Source: Manganibacter manganicus
GTDB lineage: Bacteria > Pseudomonadota > Alphaproteobacteria > Rhizobiales > Rhizobiaceae
Reading direction: 5' to 3'
NCBI RefSeq assembly: GCF_002075885.1
Contig: NZ_MDET01000006.1
Coordinates: 1-64,000 of the forward strand
DNA: 64,000 nucleotides
The translations under genes and the position numbers were made by a program. Below the pieces are notes generated by a model. It ran no database searches. It was not told the origin of the DNA and was given only the letters and a program-made list of their open reading frames with translations. Positions 16,870 to 26,065 of the stretch are shown piece after piece; position 1 is the first letter of the stretch; every line of letters starts with the position of its first letter.

Positions 16870-19326
16870 TCAGTAAAGACCGCCGCCGCCTGACTGGATG
16901 GCCTGGTTGGCCTGCGGCGACAGTGATCCGCCGTAGCCATTCGAGCCGTCTTCTCCCATGCCGATCACCCAATAGCTGTCGGCAGGCCCGGTTCCGGGCT
17001 TGAAGGCTTCGATGATGGTATTGGGATCGCCGGGGTGCGCACGCATGCCGGTCTTGCGGTCGATGGCGATGAGTTTCATGCCCGCCGGCACCTTGAAGTC
17101 GACATCAGGCTTGCCATCGAGAGCAACGCGCATGAAGTTCTTGAAAACCGGCGCGGCCAAGCCGCCACCCGTCGCACCATGGCCGAGACCTTTGGGCTGG
17201 TCGTAGCCGATATAGAGGCCGACGACGAGATTCGGCGTGTAGCCGACGAACCAGGCATCCTTTTCATCATTGGTCGTGCCGGTCTTGCCGGCGATGTGAC
17301 GGCCAAGTTCGCGGATGGTCGCTCCCGTACCGCGCTGCACGACCCCCTCCATCATGGAGGTGATCTGGTAAGCGGTCATCGGATCGAGAACCTGCTCGGA
17401 ATTGTCGATCAGTTCCGGCTCTGGTTGTTCGTGCCATTCCTTGGCATTGCAGCCCTCGCAGGTGCGCTCGTCATGCTTGAAGACGGTCTTGCCATAGCGG
17501 TCCTGAATGCGGTCGATCAGCGACGGCTTGATGGATTTGCCGCCATTGGCCATGATTGAATAAGCGGATACCATGCGCATCACGGTCGTTTCGCCCGAAC
17601 CCAACGCCATAGGCAGATAAGGTGCGAGATGGTCATAGAGGCCGAAACGCTCCGCATATTCCGCCACAAGTTTCATGCCCATGTCGTTGGCCAGCCGCAC
17701 GGTCATCAGGTTTCGCGACTTTTCGATGCCGGAACGAAGAGTCGAAGGACCGGCGCTACGCCCGCCATAGTTTTTCGGCGTCCACACCGTATTGCCGGAC
17801 TTGATGGTGATCGGCGCGTCCATGATGACGGAAGCCGGCGTGTAGCCATTGTCGAGCGCCGCCGAATAGACGATCGGCTTGAAGGCCGAACCCGGCTGGC
17901 GCATGGCCTGGGTGGCGCGGTTGAATTGCGAGACCGAATAGGAAAAGCCGCCGACCATGGCCAGCACGCGCCCCGTATGCGGATCCATGACCACCATGCC
18001 GCCCTCGACCCTCGGCACCTGGCGCAACTGGTAGGCGCTATCGGAATCGGCCTTCTTCTCGACATAGATGACGTCGCCAGGCTTGAGTACGTCCGCCGGG
18101 CTCTTGGCTTTCAAGGTCTTGCCATCGACGATGTGGCGCATCGCCCAAGCCATATCCTTCTTGCTGACGGCGCCCTCGACCCGCTCCTTGACCTGCGTGC
18201 CGGATTCCTGGCGTGCAGGCTGCAAACCGATGGTCAGGCCGTCGGCATCGCTGGAAAGCACGACTGCAACCTTCCATTCGGGGACGTCCCCGAGATCATC
18301 GACCTCCCCGAGCGGTTTGCCCCAGTCACCAGAAATATCGACGGTCTTGATCGGTCCGCGATAGCCGCGCAGCGTATCGTATTTGATAAGGCCGCCCTGC
18401 ATGACCTTGCGGGCAAGGCGCTGGAGAGACGGATCGAGTGTGGTGCGGACCGAAAGTCCGCCCTCGTAAAGTGCCGTCTCGCCATAACGAGCGATGATTT
18501 CACGGCGCACTTCCTCGGTGAAATATTCCGAAGCGAACAGATAGGTGCCGCCGCGGCGCAAATTGACGCCAAGCGGTTCGGCCTTGGCCTTGACGCCTTC
18601 TTCCGATGTCACATAGCCATTGTCCACCATCTGGCCGATGACCCAATTGCGGCGTTCAAGCGCGCGTTCGGTATGCCGGAAGGGGTGGTAGTTGGCAGGC
18701 CCCTTCGGCAACGAAGCCAGATAAGCGGCTTCGGACACGGTGAGTTCGTTCACCGATTTGTCGTAATAGGTGAGTGCGGCTCCGGCGATACCATAGGCGC
18801 CCATGCCGAAATAGATCTCGTTGAGATAAAGCTCGAGGATACGATCCTTGGAATAGGCCTGCTCGATGCGGAAGGCCAGGATCAGTTCCTTGATTTTGCG
18901 CTCATAGGTCTGGTCGGATGACAGCAGGAAGTTTTTCGCAACCTGTTGGGTAATCGTTGAGGCGCCGACCTGTCGCCGCCCCGTGCCAAAATTCTGCAGA
19001 TTTGTAATCACGGCACGCATCAGGCCCGTGATGTCAACACCGGGATGGTTGTAGAAATTCTTGTCTTCGGCCGAAAGGAACGCCGCCTTGACGCGGTCTG
19101 GGATAGCCTGGATCGGCAAATAAAGGCGCCGCTCATGAGCATATTCAGCCATCAAGGAACCGTCCGAGGCGTGGATGCGCGTCGTTACCGGCGGCTCGTA
19201 TTTGGCCAGCACCTCATAATCGGGCAGATCCTCCGTCAGATGGCTGACATAGATCGCAGCACCTGCGGCCACCAGAAGAGCCAGCATCGTGCCGATACCG
19301 AAGAAATAACCGATAAGACGAATCAT
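16870..19326 (-). CDS. mrcA: Penicillin-binding protein 1A (bifunctional transglycosylase/transpeptidase)
   Basis: The 818-residue class A PBP polymerises lipid II and cross-links peptidoglycan. One N-terminal membrane anchor spans about residues 4-28. The GT51 domain follows with catalytic Glu87 in AEDKNFYNHPG and the GASTITQQVAKN and KIKELILA motifs. An OB-like insert precedes the transpeptidase domain, which has Ser480 and Lys483 in GSAFKP, SRN in EKSRNLM, and KTGTTN beginning at Lys681. The C-terminus is glycine-rich. Length and order match alphaproteobacterial PBP1A. It lies downstream of the amidase gene in the same direction, 200 bases apart, which fits joint function at the cell wall. 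Confidence 0.97.
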   Translation of the reverse strand: MIRLIGYFFGIGTMLALLVAAGAAIYVSHLTEDLPDYEVLAKYEPPVTTRIHASDGSLMAEYAHERRLYLPIQAIPDRVKAAFLSAEDKNFYNHPGVDITGLMRAVITNLQNFGTGRRQVGASTITQQVAKNFLLSSDQTYERKIKELILAFRIEQAYSKDRILELYLNEIYFGMGAYGIAGAALTYYDKSVNELTVSEAAYLASLPKGPANYHPFRHTERALERRNWVIGQMVDNGYVTSEEGVKAKAEPLGVNLRRGGTYLFASEYFTEEVRREIIARYGETALYEGGLSVRTTLDPSLQRLARKVMQGGLIKYDTLRGYRGPIKTVDISGDWGKPLGEVDDLGDVPEWKVAVVLSSDADGLTIGLQPARQESGTQVKERVEGAVSKKDMAWAMRHIVDGKTLKAKSPADVLKPGDVIYVEKKADSDSAYQLRQVPRVEGGMVVMDPHTGRVLAMVGGFSYSVSQFNRATQAMRQPGSAFKPIVYSAALDNGYTPASVIMDAPITIKSGNTVWTPKNYGGRSAGPSTLRSGIEKSRNLMTVRLANDMGMKLVAEYAERFGLYDHLAPYLPMALGSGETTVMRMVSAYSIMANGGKSIKPSLIDRIQDRYGKTVFKHDERTCEGCNAKEWHEQPEPELIDNSEQVLDPMTAYQITSMMEGVVQRGTGATIRELGRHIAGKTGTTNDEKDAWFVGYTPNLVVGLYIGYDQPKGLGHGATGGGLAAPVFKNFMRVALDGKPDVDFKVPAGMKLIAIDRKTGMRAHPGDPNTIIEAFKPGTGPADSYWVIGMGEDGSNGYGGSLSPQANQAIQSGGGGLY

Positions 19327-19528
19327 GCTTGCTCCAGCCGGAAGTCCAGACCTGTCCTAAACCATGCGGCATAGCGCGCAAGGTTTGCCAACGGTCCCAT
19401 CCGCAATCGTGCACCCATGTCGCCCTCATGTGGGCAAAATGCGGCAAGGCCCCTTTTTGGCTTCATGCCGCTCCGAAACAGGGCCGCTGTTGCGCTGCCG
19501 CCACGCCAATGGGCGCATCAACACCCTC

Positions 19529-20779
19529 TCAGCCGCCCATCGCAGTCCGGCGCGTGGCGAACAACGCAATCGCGTCGGCAATGCTTTGAGCCGTCTTGTC
19601 GCGCCATGCCGGATCGTTCAATTGCGCCTCATCCTTGGCATTGGACAGATAGCCGAGTTCGACCAGAACCGAGGGAACATCAGGCGCCTTGAGCACCCTG
19701 AAGCCCGCATAGCGGTGCGGATTGTTGATCATCCCGATGACGTCCGACAGTTTGTGGACCAGAGTATCGGCAAACCGCATCGAGAATTTATGCGTCTCGC
19801 GACGGATGAGGTCGATCAGGATATCCGCGACTTCCCGTCTTTCCTCTTTGACCTCGATGCCCGCAAGCTGGTCGGAAAGATTTTCACGATTGGCCAAGGC
19901 TTCCGATTCCGCATCGGACGCCTTGTCGGAAACGGTATAAACTGTGGCCCCGCGCAGGCTTTTCACACGGATCGTATCGGCATGGATGGAGATGAAAAGA
20001 TCGGCGGCGTGCCGGCGCGCAATGTCCACGCGTTCGTCGAGTCCGAGGAAAATATCGCTGTCGCGCGTCATGAACACGTCATATCGGCCGGTCGCGGCGA
20101 GCTTGTCGCGCAACTGAGCGGCAAATGCCAGGGTGACATCCTTCTCGATCGTCCCGTCGGGGCTTTCCGCGCCCCCGTCGATGCCGCCATGACCGGGATC
20201 GATGACGACGGTAAAGCGATGACGCTCGTCCGCAGCCTTACCGATGCGAGCACCCTTATCGGTCGAAACGGTCGAACCGGTGGTCTGCGCCTGCACCGAA
20301 AGCGCTTCGGCGAACTCACGCTCCGACGCGGCCTTGATGTCGGCCGTCACACGATAACCGGAGTCGTCCTCATTCTTCAGTACATCCACCCGATCGACGA
20401 CGAATGGCCCCTCGCCGGTAATAATCAGCCGGGACGCGCCATGGGCGACGGTGCCGTAGCGCACCGTCTTGATCAAACCGTGAGACTTGAGAGCTTTCGG
20501 ATCCAGCGCAAGCCTTGTATCGGGCAGATCGATGACCATACGGTGCGGAGCGCGTAGCAGAAACCAGCGAATATTCGGCTCACGGTCGAAATTCATCGCC
20601 ACGCGCATGCGGCTGGCATCTCCCGTAATGCTAAAGGCGGTGCCGTGAATCGGCGCTTCGGCGGCACTTGCCGACGCGCAAAAGGAAGCAAACAGGGCCG
20701 TGATCAGGCAAAGCATGGCGGCCAGGCGCAATAAGCCACCCGGGCGTCCATCCTTGTTAACGATCGCTGTCAACCCCAT
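19529..20779 (-). CDS. amiC: N-acetylmuramoyl-L-alanine amidase (AMIN + Amidase_3)
   Basis: The roughly 416-residue periplasmic enzyme cleaves the amide between muramic acid and the stem peptide during cell separation. A signal peptide (about residues 17-40, ending ASAAEA) is followed by an AMIN domain of about 100 residues (VAMNFDREPNIRWFLL, HRMVIDLPDTRLAL). The zinc-dependent Amidase_3 domain comes next: HGG in VVIDPGHGGIDGGAES, the Glu ligand in GTIEKDVTLAF, ISIHAD, and the catalytic Glu in PSVLVELGYLSN. The start is unclear: ATG 20779 abuts its GGAG, whereas TTG 20773 has the same GGAG at 6-base spacing. It is divergent from rne. Confidence 0.92.
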   Translation of the reverse strand: MGLTAIVNKDGRPGGLLRLAAMLCLITALFASFCASASAAEAPIHGTAFSITGDASRMRVAMNFDREPNIRWFLLRAPHRMVIDLPDTRLALDPKALKSHGLIKTVRYGTVAHGASRLIITGEGPFVVDRVDVLKNEDDSGYRVTADIKAASEREFAEALSVQAQTTGSTVSTDKGARIGKAADERHRFTVVIDPGHGGIDGGAESPDGTIEKDVTLAFAAQLRDKLAATGRYDVFMTRDSDIFLGLDERVDIARRHAADLFISIHADTIRVKSLRGATVYTVSDKASDAESEALANRENLSDQLAGIEVKEERREVADILIDLIRRETHKFSMRFADTLVHKLSDVIGMINNPHRYAGFRVLKAPDVPSVLVELGYLSNAKDEAQLNDPAWRDKTAQSIADAIALFATRRTAMGG

Positions 20780-21394
20780 CTCCAAAGTGGTCGCTTCATT
20801 GTCGGTGCCATATCTCCATCGCCCGGAGCAGCGGATCGCCAATGCGATTAACGATCCGTAACCAGAGAAGGTTAACCAAGCCTTTTCATTTACCCGGCAT
20901 CGGAAAACGGGTTGCCTTCGATCCCGCCAAATCATAAAAGCGACATCGGACCACTGCAATGCTGGAACCGCCTTGTCCGCAGCTTCCTGCATCATGCAGG
21001 CCGGACGAGAAGAGGGTCGCTCTTCATATCGACGGTTAACATTGCCGGTGGCCATATTGATTTTCGCAGCCGTGATCCCGTGGCGGGGGAAATGGTTGCG
21101 TCAGGAAAACGGCGAGGGACAGCCCCGCGCCGGCTCTTGCTCAGAGCAAACAAGCTGGCCCGGCTTCCGGGCTTTGGTTCAAAAGGTTTCGCTGGGTGAC
21201 GATCGCTCTAGACGCAAAAAAGATGGAAAGATCCGCATTGAACCGCGCCGTTTCGGCTGCGGGCGGCACCGTCATCGTGTCAGAACGGCGACCAGCGAAC
21301 ATTCAATTATCCGGCATCCATTTCCTTACAGTCCCAGGACGGCGGGCCTTGCCCGACCGGTCATCGCTGACGGCTGCCGGCAGGAAACATCATA
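20780..21394. other. Intergenic region between the amidase gene and rne, with probable long rne leader
   Basis: This 615-base stretch has no convincing gene. It must hold the amidase promoter and the rne promoter. Near rne, two small hairpins are visible: TTGCT-CAG-AGCAA near 21137-21149 and GCCCGG-CTT-CCGGGC at 21158-21172. In E. coli a long structured rne leader mediates RNase E autoregulation; a similar role here is inference. Confidence 0.5.
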
Positions 21395-24247
21395 ATGCCC
21401 AACAAAATGCTCATAGACGCCTCCCACCCGGAGGAAACACGCGTTGTCGTCGTTCGCGGTAACCGTATCGAAGAATTCGACTTTGAATCTCAGGACAAGA
21501 AGCAACTTAAAGGAAATATCTATCTCGCCCGCGTAACTCGGGTCGAACCATCCCTTCAGGCCGCTTTTGTCGAATATGGCGGGAACCGGCACGGCTTTCT
21601 CGCCTTCAGCGAAATCCATCCAGACTATTATCAGATCCCGATCGCGGACCGTCAGGCGTTGCTGCGCGCCGAGGCTGAAGAGGCCGAAAACGACGATCAT
21701 GACGAGCATGACGGCGAGGAGCGCCATGAGCGCGGCCGTGGCAGGCGCGGGCGCCGGCGGGGCAGCAAGGCACGGCCCACAAGCGACGACGAGACAAATG
21801 TCGAAGCGCAGAACGCCGATTCCAACCCCGATGAAGTGACCGGCGAAGGCGAATCGGATGCCGCAGCCGCCTCGGAACATGCCGAGGGTGCGACCGAGGA
21901 TGCTCAAGACGCGGCTCCCGACGCCGAGCACGACACGACCATAGCCGCGAAAGCCGATGCCGATGTGGTATCGGAGGAGCCCGGCGAGGACGCATTCGAG
22001 GCCAGCGACGAAAACCAAGCCAGCGACAATGGCGAGAACGGCCACGACGGCAATGGATCCAACGACAACGGCAACGACCATCACGAGGTCGAATCCGTCG
22101 GTGCCGAGGACGCTTTGGACGAAGCGCGCAGCCGTCGCAAGCCGCTTCGTCGGCAATACAAAATTCAGGAGGTTATCAAGCGCCGCCAGATTCTTCTGGT
22201 GCAGGTGGTCAAGGAGGAGCGCGGCAACAAGGGGGCGGCGCTCACCACCTATCTGTCGCTTGCCGGCCGCTATTCGGTTCTGATGCCCAATACTGCGCGC
22301 GGCGGCGGCATCTCGCGCAAGATCACCAATGTGCAGGATCGCAAACGGCTGAAGGAAGTGGTCGCCGATCTTGAAGTTCCGCAGGGTATGGGCGTCATCC
22401 TGCGTACCGCCGGCGAAAGCCGCACCAAGGCCGAGATCAAGCGCGATTACGAATATCTGATGCGGCTATGGGAGAATGTGCGTGGTTTGACGCTGCACTC
22501 CACCGCCCCTGCCCTCGTCTATGAGGAAGGTTCGCTCATCAAGCGGTCCGTGCGCGACCTCTACAACAAGGACATCAACGAAATCCTGGTCGCCGGTGAA
22601 GACGGCTATCGCGAGGCCAAGGATTTCATGCGCATGCTGATGCCGAGCCACGCCAAGGTGGTGCAGCCCTATCGCGAGGCAACCCCTATCCTTGTGCGTA
22701 GCGGCATCGAGGCGCAACTCGACCGCATGCTGCAACCGCAGGTGACGCTGAAAAGCGGCGGCTACCTCATCATTAACCAGACCGAGGCGCTGGTTGCCAT
22801 CGACGTCAATTCCGGTCGCTCCACCAAGGAACACTCCATCGAGGAGACCGCGCTTCACACCAATCTGGAAGCGGCCGAGGAAGTGTCGCGCCAGTTGCGG
22901 CTGCGCGACTTGGCCGGGCTCATCGTCATCGATTTCATCGACATGGAAGAAAACCGCAACAACCGGGCGGTGGAAAAGAAGCTCAAGGATTGCCTGAAGA
23001 ACGACCGGGCACGCATCCAGGTCGGTCGCATCTCGCATTTTGGATTGATGGAGATGAGCCGCCAGCGCATCCGCGCCTCGGTGCTGGAATCGACCATGAA
23101 GCCATGCCCACATTGTGGCGGCACTGGTCATGTGCGCTCCGATTCCTCGGTGGCGCTGACTGTAGTGCGTGGCGTCGAAGAGTTCCTGCTGAAAGATTCA
23201 CACCATCACATCGTTGTGCGCACGCCCGCGGCAACGGCTCTCTACGTGCTCAACCACAAGCGCAGCACATTGGTCGAACTGGAAAATCGCTTCGGCCTGA
23301 CAATCTCCGTCGAAGCCGACGAATCGGTCGGCTCGCAATATTATGTCATCGCCCGTGGAGCGGTGGCGGAAAAGCCTGAGGGCTTCGTCGCGACACCCGC
23401 CCTGCCCGTCTATGACGAGCCTGAGGAGCCCGACGTCGCGGTCGAAGAGGAAGAAGACGAGGTGATCGCCTCGGATGAACAGCCACGGCAGACGCGCTCA
23501 AGTGAGGATGGCGAAAGCAGGGATGGCGAAGGCAGAGATCGCAAGCGTCGCCGTCGGCGCAGGCGCCGTGGCGGTAAGGACCGCGATCACGATGCCGCCG
23601 CGCAGAATGAAGAAGGAAACGCCGTTTCGGAAACTGTAGAGGCGAATACGGCCGAGACGGGTGCCGCAGGTGAAGCCGAACCGGAAGGTGAAGCGACGGA
23701 TGCGGCCGCCGCCGATACCGATGGCTCCGAAGCCAACCCCACCAAGAAGCGGCGGCGTGGCAAGCGCGGCGGCAAGCGCAATCATCGCGAAGGCGAAGAC
23801 GAAGCGGTCGTGAGCGAAACGGCAACGGGCGAAACCGATACTGACGCGGAAGTCAGCCAGCCTGTCGCTGAAGTTGCGGAAGCTACCGCACCGGTGGCGG
23901 CGCTCGAAGATCAGCCCGTCGAGGAGCCGGCCGAAGAAAAGCCGAAGAAGCCGCGCCGAACCCGCTCGAAAAAAGCGGCCGCCAGCACCGAAACTGGTTC
24001 AGAACCGGCAACCGGACAGCAGGCAGAGGCCACGCCAGCCACCGAGAATGGCGCGGCTGTCCAGCCAAAAGAGGCGGAAGCAGCCGAAACTGAACCCGCG
24101 AAGCCGCGCCGTACGCGCCGCAAGCCTACGGCAGCGGCATCCGTGGAGCCGGTCGTCTCCTCGATCACTGTCGGAGAGCCGGAAGCCAAGCCGGCCGAAG
24201 AAAAGCCGAAACGCGCCGGTTGGTGGCAGCGCAAGGGATTCTTCTAA
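21395..24247 (+). CDS. rne: Ribonuclease E
   Basis: The 950-residue endoribonuclease starts mRNA decay and processes rRNA and tRNA. The N-terminal S1 domain (IYLARVTRVEPSLQAAFVEYG, HGFLAFSEI) is split by an acidic and basic low-complexity insertion at about residues 92-245, and S1 resumes at QEVIKRRQILLVQVVKEERG. Catalytic Asp470 (AIDVNSG) and Asp513 (IDFIDM) match the magnesium ligands of E. coli RNase E. The zinc link is CPHC at 571-574. The C-terminal 300 residues are disordered, rich in acidic, Ala and Arg stretches, and should scaffold a degradosome. A strong terminator follows. The start is confirmed by the conserved MPNKMLIDASHPEETRV opening. Confidence 0.97.
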   Translation: MPNKMLIDASHPEETRVVVVRGNRIEEFDFESQDKKQLKGNIYLARVTRVEPSLQAAFVEYGGNRHGFLAFSEIHPDYYQIPIADRQALLRAEAEEAENDDHDEHDGEERHERGRGRRGRRRGSKARPTSDDETNVEAQNADSNPDEVTGEGESDAAAASEHAEGATEDAQDAAPDAEHDTTIAAKADADVVSEEPGEDAFEASDENQASDNGENGHDGNGSNDNGNDHHEVESVGAEDALDEARSRRKPLRRQYKIQEVIKRRQILLVQVVKEERGNKGAALTTYLSLAGRYSVLMPNTARGGGISRKITNVQDRKRLKEVVADLEVPQGMGVILRTAGESRTKAEIKRDYEYLMRLWENVRGLTLHSTAPALVYEEGSLIKRSVRDLYNKDINEILVAGEDGYREAKDFMRMLMPSHAKVVQPYREATPILVRSGIEAQLDRMLQPQVTLKSGGYLIINQTEALVAIDVNSGRSTKEHSIEETALHTNLEAAEEVSRQLRLRDLAGLIVIDFIDMEENRNNRAVEKKLKDCLKNDRARIQVGRISHFGLMEMSRQRIRASVLESTMKPCPHCGGTGHVRSDSSVALTVVRGVEEFLLKDSHHHIVVRTPAATALYVLNHKRSTLVELENRFGLTISVEADESVGSQYYVIARGAVAEKPEGFVATPALPVYDEPEEPDVAVEEEEDEVIASDEQPRQTRSSEDGESRDGEGRDRKRRRRRRRRGGKDRDHDAAAQNEEGNAVSETVEANTAETGAAGEAEPEGEATDAAAADTDGSEANPTKKRRRGKRGGKRNHREGEDEAVVSETATGETDTDAEVSQPVAEVAEATAPVAALEDQPVEEPAEEKPKKPRRTRSKKAAASTETGSEPATGQQAEATPATENGAAVQPKEAEAAETEPAKPRRTRRKPTAAASVEPVVSSITVGEPEAKPAEEKPKRAGWWQRKGFF

Positions 24248-24270
24248 CATTATATTACGAATGCAAATCG

Positions 24271-24302
24271 GGGCGGCGGCATAAAATGCCGCCGCCCTTT
24301 TT
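24271..24302 (+). terminator. Intrinsic terminator of rne
   Basis: A perfect 12-bp stem (GGGCGGCGGCAT, 24271-24282, with 24286-24297), an AAA loop and a following TTTTT lie 24 bases after the rne stop codon. Confidence 0.95.
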
Positions 24303-24313
24303 CATTGCAGGTA

Positions 24314-24374
24314 AGAGCATCGGGCCGAAAAATGGGATCCGGTTTTCGGGTTATTCCGATGCTCCATCAAAGTG
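24314..24374. repeat. Dispersed intergenic palindrome, copy C
   Basis: GAGCATCGGGCCGAAAAATG is followed by GGTTTTCGGGTTATTCCGATGCTC, giving a nearly perfect long palindrome. It matches copy B over most of its length. It lies directly after the rne terminator and immediately before a second, different palindrome at 24375. Confidence 0.9.
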
Positions 24375-24418
24375 TTAGAGCGTCCTTTGTGCGTCCAGTT
24401 GAACGCACGGCGCTCTAA
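24375..24418. repeat. Second-type palindrome (TTAGAGCG...CGCTCTAA)
   Basis: Outer arms TTAGAGCG and CGCTCTAA enclose a second pair, GTGCGT and ACGCAC. It directly abuts copy C, giving a mosaic of two repeat types. The end at 24415-24418 overlaps the stop codon of the DUF378 gene on the other strand. Both modules are familiar from intergenic regions of Hyphomicrobiales. Confidence 0.85.
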
Positions 24419-24648
24419 TGGTGAGCATGACGTTCCGCCGAGACTTCAGTTTCGGTGAAGCTTTGGACGAACGGCATGAGTTGCCATATCGCCGACAGCC
24501 CGATGATCACATAGGCAATGCGGGCCACCGCATCCCCGGAGCCGCCGAAAATGGCACCTAGAATGTCGTAGCCGGCCAAGCCCATCGACAGCCAGTTCAG
24601 GCCACCGATGATGATCAGGATGAGAGTAATCAGGTTCATCGCGCGCAT
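24415..24648 (-). CDS. DUF378 family small membrane protein
   Basis: The 77-residue protein has two hydrophobic helices, starting MRAMNLITLILIIIGGLNWL, then GLAGYDILGAIFGG, a second helix VARIAYVIIGLSAIWQL, and a His-rich polar tail ending HAHH. The GGLNWL and AIFGG segments are typical of DUF378. GGAGG lies 6 bases before the ATG at 24648, which decides the start against longer alternatives. Function is unknown; family members are inner-membrane proteins. The stop codon is the first codon-sized part of the adjacent palindromic repeat. Confidence 0.88.
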   Translation of the reverse strand: MRAMNLITLILIIIGGLNWLSMGLAGYDILGAIFGGSGDAVARIAYVIIGLSAIWQLMPFVQSFTETEVSAERHAHH

Positions 24649-24782
24649 GTTTGCCTCCGCGAGTTGTGTTACCTGCATTGAAAATATGATTCTTTTCGCG
24701 GGCTTCCATGGCAATCGCGAGATTGTGACAAGCCTTGCCTCACCGTGACGGACCGGCTTGTTTCCCCGCGTAGAAAATCGAC

Positions 24783-25931
24783 TCAGGACAGCCAGCGTTC
24801 GATACGAGCCAGAGCCTCGCTCATGTCGTCATGGGAGCCGGCATAGGAAAAGCGCATGGTTCGATGCCCCTGCAGCGGGTCGAAGTCCCGGCCGGGCGTC
24901 GCCGCGACATGCGCCTCGGTCAGCATTTTGCGTGCGAAATCCATGCTGTCATTGGTGTGCCGCGTGACATCGCAGAAGGCGTAGAAGGCGCCATCCGCCG
25001 GTGCGGCAAGCGGCAAACCGAGTTCCGGCAGTCTTTTCATCAGGAGATCGCGATTCCAGGCGTAACGGGCCTTGATCACGTCCAGCTCGTCCGTCGCGGA
25101 AAAGGCCTCGATAGCGGCAATTTGCGAAAGCTCCGGCGCCGAGATGTAGAGACTCTGGCCGATGCGCTCCACCGCCCGCACCAACGGCTGTGGCAATACC
25201 ATCCAGCCAACACGCCATCCGGTCATGCAGTAATATTTGGAAAACGAGTTGATGACCGTGACACCGCTGCCATAGGCGAGCGCGGACGTATCGGGCGCAC
25301 CGTAGGCGAGCCGATGATAGATTTCATCCGAAATCACTGCAATGCCGAGGCTTTCGGCCGTCTCGACCAGTGCCTTCAGTTCAGCCGGCGGGATGACCGC
25401 GCCGGTCGGATTGGCGGGGCTGGCAAACAGCACGCCCTTGAGCGGCTTTTCTTCATGGGCGGCGCGCAGATGGCCGGCATGCAGCCAGGCATCCTTGCCA
25501 AGCTCGATCTCGACCACCTCGATGCCGAGTGCCGCCATGATGTTGCGATAGGCTGGATAACCGGGCGCGGCGATGGCGACACGGTCGCCGGCATCGAACA
25601 TGGCGAGAAAGGCAAGATTGAATGCCGCCGATGAACCGGTGGTCACCGCAATGCGCTCGGGCGCGATGTCGAGATTGTAATGCTCGCCATAGTGGCTGGC
25701 GATCGCGCGCCGCAATTCGGCAAGGCCGAGAGCGTCCGTATAGCCAACACGGCCATGCTCCAGTGCCCTGGCCGCAGCCCGGCGCACACGCTCAGGCGCG
25801 GGATCGGACGGTTGGCCGACAGCCATGGAGATGACCGGCACGCCCTGCGCCTTCAGGCGATTCGCCTGAGCCAGAACATCCATGGCGTGAAACGGCTCGA
25901 CCTCGCCGCGCCGTGAAAGCGAAACAACCAT
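24783..25931 (-). CDS. Class I/II pyridoxal-phosphate aminotransferase
   Basis: The 382-residue fold-type I aminotransferase resembles the aspartate/tyrosine aminotransferase Ib group. Conserved segments include MAVGQPSDPAPE near the N-terminus, TTGSSAAFNLAF for phosphate binding, SPANPTGAVIPP with the invariant Asn-Pro, ISDEIYHRLAYG with the PLP-pairing Asp and Tyr, and INSFSKYYCMTGWRVGW with the Schiff-base Lys and phosphate-binding Arg. The C-terminal substrate Arg is in MRFSYAGS. The ATG at 25931 starts the usual N-terminus; AAGGA lies 10 bases upstream. The amino acid substrate cannot be fixed from sequence. It is divergent from the M48 protease gene. Confidence 0.9.
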   Translation of the reverse strand: MVVSLSRRGEVEPFHAMDVLAQANRLKAQGVPVISMAVGQPSDPAPERVRRAAARALEHGRVGYTDALGLAELRRAIASHYGEHYNLDIAPERIAVTTGSSAAFNLAFLAMFDAGDRVAIAAPGYPAYRNIMAALGIEVVEIELGKDAWLHAGHLRAAHEEKPLKGVLFASPANPTGAVIPPAELKALVETAESLGIAVISDEIYHRLAYGAPDTSALAYGSGVTVINSFSKYYCMTGWRVGWMVLPQPLVRAVERIGQSLYISAPELSQIAAIEAFSATDELDVIKARYAWNRDLLMKRLPELGLPLAAPADGAFYAFCDVTRHTNDSMDFARKMLTEAHVAATPGRDFDPLQGHRTMRFSYAGSHDDMSEALARIERWLS

Positions 25932-26065
25932 GGAATACCGATCCTTGTCCGTGCTGCTATGGCCTGCGCCGCACAAATGCCTGATTGGTATGAGGATCAC
26001 AAGTTCAGGAAGTTTTCGCGGCCGCCTTTCCATCAAGCACGGCGTCGGCTACGAGTGGACAAATC

